Positions 60,326 to 64,000 of a DNA stretch of 64,000 nt are shown piece by piece. Positions within the stretch are counted from its first letter, which is position 1. Every line of letters begins with the position of its first letter. Position numbers and translations under genes: made by a program. The notes below the pieces were generated by a model. That model searched no databases and was not told the DNA's origin. It saw only the letters and a program-made list of their open reading frames with translations. The DNA lies in the NCBI RefSeq assembly GCF_000429705.1, contig NZ_KE386941.1, positions 992,001 through 1,056,000 of the forward strand. The letters are read 5' to 3'. The stretch is from Alteribacter aurantiacus DSM 18675. GTDB taxonomy: Bacteria; Bacillota; Bacilli; Bacillales; Salisediminibacteriaceae.

Positions 60326-61852
60326 TTATTTACTTAGAGCGTATACATCGGAATACTTTTCCGTTAAATAATCAACTAAATACTGTCCATTGATTTCTTC
60401 CCCTGTGGTTTCTCTTAAAATATCTAGAGGAAGCTTGCTTTTACCATACTGGTGAACATTTTTAGTCATCCATTCTTTTATTGGTGAAAGATCTCCGTTT
60501 CTAAGGAGAACGTCAAAATCATCTTTCAAGTCCTTTTCAAGGGCACTCATCATTTGCGCTGCGTAGACATATCCAAGAGCGTATGAAGGGAAATAACCAA
60601 AAGCTCCACCGGACCAGTGTACGTCTTGAAGAACCCCTTCCCCGTCATGAGATGGTCTTACGCCTAAATATTCCTCCATCTTATCGTTCCATGCATGTGG
60701 TAAGTCTTTCACTTCCAGTTCACTATTAATTAATGCTTTTTCCAACTCATAACGCACGATGATGTGCAAAGCATACGTCATTTCATCAGCCTCAATACGG
60801 ATTAATGAAGGTCCAGCTACATTAATCCCCTTGTAAAACGTGGCTAAATCTACATTGTCGAATTGACCGGATGAATATTCTTTTAAGAGGTCGTAGTTCT
60901 TTTCCCAGAACGCATAATGACGTCCTACGAAGTTTTCCCAAAATAAGGACTGAGATTCGTGAATGCCCATAGAAGTACCCGAGCATAGTGGTGTGCCAAT
61001 TAGTTCTTCACTAATGTTTTGTTCATACAAAGCATGTCCACCTTCATGGATTGTGCCGAAGACCGCTGTTCTGAAATCAGCTTCGTCATATTTCGTTGTT
61101 ACACGAACATCATTAGGGTTTAATCCTATAGCAAATGGATGAACTGTAGAGTCAAGACGTCCTGCATCAAAATCATACTTCATCTGATTTAAAACTGCTT
61201 TACTGAAACCCTCTTGTTTTTCCTTAGGGAAATGATGGAATAAAAAGTCGGTTTTAGGCTGATTCGTACTTTCCGTTACCGCTTTAACGAGAGGAACCAA
61301 CTTCTCTCTTAGCTCTCCAAACACACGATCAAGGGTTTCTACTGTAAGGCCGGGCTCATAATCATCCAGAAGGGCATTGTATTTGTTCCCTTCATATCCA
61401 ACCCACTCTACGTACTTTCTGTTGAAATTCACAATTTTTTCAAGATAAGGCTGGAACATGGAAAAGTCGGCCTTATCTTTTGCTTCTGGCCAAATGGACT
61501 CGGCATTTGATGTTAGAACGACATACTCTTGGTACTCATTTTCAGGTATATTCTTTTGTTTGTTGTAAGCTTTCTCGCATTCTTTAATTGAAGCGATGGT
61601 GACCTCATCAAGTGCAGTAAGGACCTGTTCATCGGATAATATATGTATGAACGTTTTCATTTCTTCAGATACAGACATTTGAAACACTTGTGAAGACAAA
61701 GTCCCTATCACTTCAGCTCGTTGCGATGCACCTTTTCTGGGGGCACCTGTTCGTAGGTCCCAAGCCAATAAACCAATGGCTTCATTATAATTCGACATCT
61801 TTTTAACGTAGTCTAAAAAGGCTTTTTCCGTTTCTTTAATGGATGTACTCAA
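60326..61852 (-). CDS. M32-family metallocarboxypeptidase
   Basis: The 508-residue cytosolic enzyme is a thermostable-carboxypeptidase-1 homologue that removes C-terminal residues from peptides. The zinc site HEGGH (GTIHEGGHALYEQ) and the second ligand region MGIHESQSLFWEN are clear. RIEADEMTYALHIIVRYELE and GYFPSYALGYVYAAQM are further family blocks. The acidic composition and length are normal for the family. It is divergent from the HesB-like gene, with a SigA-type promoter for that gene between them and a strong terminator after it. Confidence 0.93.
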   Translation of the reverse strand: MSTSIKETEKAFLDYVKKMSNYNEAIGLLAWDLRTGAPRKGASQRAEVIGTLSSQVFQMSVSEEMKTFIHILSDEQVLTALDEVTIASIKECEKAYNKQKNIPENEYQEYVVLTSNAESIWPEAKDKADFSMFQPYLEKIVNFNRKYVEWVGYEGNKYNALLDDYEPGLTVETLDRVFGELREKLVPLVKAVTESTNQPKTDFLFHHFPKEKQEGFSKAVLNQMKYDFDAGRLDSTVHPFAIGLNPNDVRVTTKYDEADFRTAVFGTIHEGGHALYEQNISEELIGTPLCSGTSMGIHESQSLFWENFVGRHYAFWEKNYDLLKEYSSGQFDNVDLATFYKGINVAGPSLIRIEADEMTYALHIIVRYELEKALINSELEVKDLPHAWNDKMEEYLGVRPSHDGEGVLQDVHWSGGAFGYFPSYALGYVYAAQMMSALEKDLKDDFDVLLRNGDLSPIKEWMTKNVHQYGKSKLPLDILRETTGEEINGQYLVDYLTEKYSDVYALSK

Positions 61853-61923
61853 GATGACTCAACTCCTTTTGATATAGCAATCCCTATACATTTCTATATA
61901 AGCAGTCATAGTCCTTCTTTTTT

Positions 61924-61952
61924 TTGCAAAAAAGGCTTTTGATCCTTATAAT
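61924..61952 (+). promoter_or_regulatory. SigA promoter of the HesB-like gene
   Basis: TTGCAA (61924-61929), a 17-base spacer and TATAAT (61947-61952), about 43 bases before the ATG. Confidence 0.7.
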
Positions 61953-61994
61953 GGGGTAACGTTAGTCTATAAAAGATAGCAAGGGGGAAACCTG

Positions 61995-62303
61995 ATGGAC
62001 ATGACGATTTCACCACGTGCAGCTTTATTATACAAACAGGAGATGAACTTAGAGGATTCCGACGCTCTAAGGCTATATGTTCGGGTAGGTGGCATTGGCT
62101 CTGGTGGATTTTCTGTTGGAGTTACAAAGGAACTACCCGAATCCCAAGAATACTCATTAGAAGTAGAAGGGATTACTTTTTACGTATCCCAAGATGACGA
62201 ATGGTATTTTGACGGGATGGAAATTGATTTTAATGAAGATCGAGGAGAAGTACAGTTTTCCAATCCTAACATTGAGGATGTGACCAATCCCCATGCACAA
62301 TAA
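61995..62303 (+). CDS. HesB/YneR-like protein without cysteines
   Basis: The 102-residue product has the HesB/IscA-type fold text: ISPRAALLYKQEM, LRLYVRVGGIGSGGFSVGV and the closing GMEIDFNEDRGEVQFSNPN. The three cysteines that hold iron-sulfur clusters in true IscA proteins are absent, as in the YneR branch, so cluster assembly is not expected. It has a strong SigA promoter and ends directly at a terminator repeat. Function is unknown. Confidence 0.82.
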   Translation: MDMTISPRAALLYKQEMNLEDSDALRLYVRVGGIGSGGFSVGVTKELPESQEYSLEVEGITFYVSQDDEWYFDGMEIDFNEDRGEVQFSNPNIEDVTNPHAQ

Positions 62304-62383
62304 AACGAGGCTGGGACAGAAGTGTTAACTTTGAATGAAAATCGCTTCAACTCTAAACACATTCTTTATGTCCCAGCCTCGTT
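62304..62383. repeat. Long bidirectional terminator-like repeat
   Basis: A perfect 15-bp inverted repeat (aacgaggctgggaca / tgtcccagcctcgtt) encloses about 50 bases. The motif gaggctgggaca is a recurrent terminator-like repeat in Firmicutes. It sits between the convergent HesB-like and DUF2564 genes. Its right arm is shared with 17167-17195. Confidence 0.75.
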
Positions 62384-62388
62384 CGTTT

Positions 62389-62637
62389 TTATTCCTCGTC
62401 TTTTGCTTTTTCCAATTGACTCTCCAACTTGTCAATTAAATCATGAGAATAATCGCCAAGCTCTCCACTCATCTCATAATTAACAGCTTGTTGTAGCTGG
62501 TTCTTTGCATCGTTCAGTGCTTGAGTGGCTGTTTCTAGCTGTTCAGGATTCATACTCATTGTTGCTTGTCCAACCATTTTTTGAGCAGCTTTAATTGCCA
62601 TTTCAACTTGTTGGATATCGTTAAACGGTTCTGACAT
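62389..62637 (-). CDS. DUF2564-family small helical protein
   Basis: The 82-residue product begins MSEPFNDIQQVEMAIKAAQKMVGQA and is all-helical and amphipathic, with heptad-like spacing and no cysteine; this is the DUF2564 type (recognised from memory). Such proteins are found in Bacillaceae and have no known function. ATG 62637 has AAAGGGAG upstream. It lies 15 bases after the opuAC gene end on the same strand, so it may be co-transcribed with the OpuA genes. Confidence 0.75.
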   Translation of the reverse strand: MSEPFNDIQQVEMAIKAAQKMVGQATMSMNPEQLETATQALNDAKNQLQQAVNYEMSGELGDYSHDLIDKLESQLEKAKDEE

Positions 62638-62652
62638 TATCAACACTCCCTT

Positions 62653-63561
62653 TTATTGTCCCATCATTTCACTTACTAAGTCTTCGTTCTCTTCAACCCA
62701 TTCACGTGCAATTTCTTCTTCGTCTCCACCTTCTTCAATTTCGACGATCATTTCTTCAACATCTTGAATATCAATCGACCAATTTTCCAGGAATTCGTAT
62801 GCTTCAGGCGCTTTTTCGGCTAAATCCTTGTTTACAACCACGTGCACTTCCGACGTGGCAAAGTAATCTTCATCACCTTCAAGAACTCTAAGGTCATAAT
62901 CTACAAACATTGGATGCGGACGCCAGCCAAGAAACAGAATCGGTTCTTCAGATGATATATGACGTTGCACTTCTGTTAACATCCCCGATTCGCTTGAAGC
63001 CACATAATCCAAGTCCAAATCAAAGGACTGAATCATTTCTCTTGACGTTTCAGTCATTCCAGCCCCTTCTTCAATACCGAAGATACGATTGTCGAAAAGG
63101 TCTTCTTGGCCTTTCAAATCCTCGACTGTATTGATGTCATCAACGTACTCCGGTACAACCCAACCAAGTTCACCTTCTTCATAGCTCACTGAGATGCTCT
63201 CAATTGAATCCTCATATTGTTCCATGTAATCTTTGTGCATGTCAGGTAGCCAGGCATCCATAAATACATCTAGGTCGCCTCGAGATAAGCCTGTATAAAC
63301 CGCGCCAGCGTCTGCCTCTTGTAATTCTACGGTGTATCCCATATCTTCTAGGATTTCCTTTGCAATGTACGTAGGTGGTATCGTGGATGTCCAATTGGTT
63401 ACGCCTAACCTGATCGTTTCATCCCGGTCTTCTGCGACTTCTCCTTCGTCTTCTCCAGGGGAACTTTCTTCTGTTTCATCAAATTCTTCGTCAACTCCAC
63501 AAGCAGCTATAGCCAACAGTACCGCTAAAACACTCATCCCAACTTTTTGGTATCTTTTCAA
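62653..63561 (-). CDS. opuAC: Glycine betaine ABC transporter substrate-binding lipoprotein (OpuAC type)
   Basis: The 302-residue product is a lipoprotein (lipobox AIAAC near residue 21), then a very acidic linker (DEEFDETEESSPGEDEGE), then the OpuAC domain. The motifs TNWTSTIPPTYIAKE, DVFMDAWLPDMHKDY and LGWRPHPMF supply the tryptophans of the betaine-binding cage. The TTG start at 63561 has AAAAGGAG about 9 bases upstream. It follows the permease gene by 27 bases. Cargo is glycine betaine or a related solute. Confidence 0.92.
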   Translation of the reverse strand: MKRYQKVGMSVLAVLLAIAACGVDEEFDETEESSPGEDEGEVAEDRDETIRLGVTNWTSTIPPTYIAKEILEDMGYTVELQEADAGAVYTGLSRGDLDVFMDAWLPDMHKDYMEQYEDSIESISVSYEEGELGWVVPEYVDDINTVEDLKGQEDLFDNRIFGIEEGAGMTETSREMIQSFDLDLDYVASSESGMLTEVQRHISSEEPILFLGWRPHPMFVDYDLRVLEGDEDYFATSEVHVVVNKDLAEKAPEAYEFLENWSIDIQDVEEMIVEIEEGGDEEEIAREWVEENEDLVSEMMGQ

Positions 63562-63588
63562 TCTTATTCACTCCTTTTCCATAATAGA

Positions 63589-64000
63589 CTACCTCTCAGG
63601 CTTTAATCCTTGTGTGATCCTGTCGAGAATGATGGCGAGAACAACAATTCCTAAACCACCAACAAGTCCTAGTCCCACATTCACACTTGAGATTCCCGAA
63701 AGAACGATCGATCCAAGGCCCGGTGCCCCAATCATTGCCGCAATAACCGCCATGGAAAGGGCAAGCATAATCGTTTGATTCACTCCTGCCATAATGGTTG
63801 GTAATGCGAGGGGAAGCTGAACTTTTACAAGCATTTGGCCAGATGTTGATCCAAATGCTCTAGCTGCTTCAACTACATCTCCCGGCACTTGACGAATACC
63901 TAGATTCGTTAACCTTACGCAAGGGGGAGTGGCAAAGACAAATGTTGAGATAACAGCGGGAACCCCACCTAAACCGAACAACAATATTGCCGGAATTAAA
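63589..64000 (-). CDS. opuAB: Glycine betaine ABC permease (OpuAB type), 5' end outside window
   Basis: The frame is open to the window edge, so only the C-terminal 136 or so residues are present. The EAA loop [21 protein letters not shown] (two halves, residues matching the permease family) and [12 protein letters not shown] mark an ABC importer permease. The last span ends in [12 protein letters not shown]. It precedes opuAC on the same transcript; the ATPase gene opuAA should lie just outside. Confidence 0.9.
   Translation of the reverse strand, partial: LIPAILLFGLGGVPAVISTFVFATPPCVRLTNLGIRQVPGDVVEAARAFGSTSGQMLVKVQLPLALPTIMAGVNQTIMLALSMAVIAAMIGAPGLGSIVLSGISSVNVGLGLVGGLGIVVLAIILDRITQGLKPER

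Noticed and set aside
63332..63778. 148-codon plus-strand frame opposite opuAC/opuAB
   Set aside because: It is antisense to two convincing genes; composition follows the reverse of the acidic coding strand.

Overview
The window looks like chromosome of a spore-forming, probably moderately halophilic or halotolerant member of the Bacillaceae. Spore formation is shown by a gerA-type germination operon behind a SigG-like promoter, a spore transglutaminase (tgl), kapB and several tiny spore-type genes. Salt adaptation is suggested by many acidic exported proteins, two osmoprotectant ABC importers (a fused OpuF type and an OpuA type at the right edge) and an ectoine-hydrolase-like gene. No rRNA, tRNA, CRISPR array, prophage or intact insertion sequence was seen.

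Layout. 1-2.9 kb: end of a trypsin-like protease, a YihY/BrkB membrane protein, rlmN behind a perfect SigA promoter, and two tiny basic-protein genes absent from ordinary ORF calls. 3.1-5.6 kb: a DoeA-like hydrolase coupled to a cystathionine gamma-synthase-family enzyme. 5.8-14 kb: trhO, the yhaO-yhaN (SbcD/SbcC-like) pair, then a DUF4269 protein overlapping an amidase. 14-17 kb: an oligopeptide-type binding lipoprotein and a divergent luciferase-like monooxygenase, followed by a large imperfect palindrome and remnants of other repeats. 17.2-22.6 kb: gerA-B-C operon, an unknown gene and a secreted 3D-domain cell-wall protein. 22.6-23.4 kb has no gene. 23.4-31.5 kb: a multi-span membrane protein, kapB, an HPr-like protein lacking the histidine region, tldD-tldE, tgl, an EamA transporter and an SDR enzyme. 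31.7-33.1 kb: a HAD phosphatase overlapping a fumarylacetoacetase-family gene.

33.1-41 kb is the clearest pathway unit: a SigA promoter, an S-box (SAM-I) riboswitch with terminator, then metI-metC-yitJ-metH. Together these convert an acylated homoserine to cystathionine, then homocysteine, and methylate it to methionine with 5-methyl-THF supplied by the reductase half of YitJ. 41-46.5 kb: a tiny membrane-protein gene with a SigK-like promoter, a DUF429 protein, then acyl-CoA dehydrogenase, acyl-CoA ligase and a GPH-type transporter. A SigL (sigma-54)-type promoter and a possible cre site precede the dehydrogenase.

47-50 kb: a GNAT acetyltransferase and an ABC exporter with a palindromic operator. 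50-50.6 kb holds GC-rich Bacillaceae-type repeats. 50.7-55.2 kb: parE-parC with an SOS-box promoter. 55.5-64 kb: a CoA-binding protein, opuFA-opuFB, a CapA-family protein, an M32 carboxypeptidase, a HesB/YneR-like protein, a DUF2564 protein, and opuAC with a partial opuAB running off the edge.

No clearly new multi-gene defence or biosynthetic system was found. The most unusual items are the DoeA-like plus PLP-enzyme pair, the histidine-less HPr-like protein, the nested palindrome at 16.9-17.1 kb, and the ABC exporter operator.
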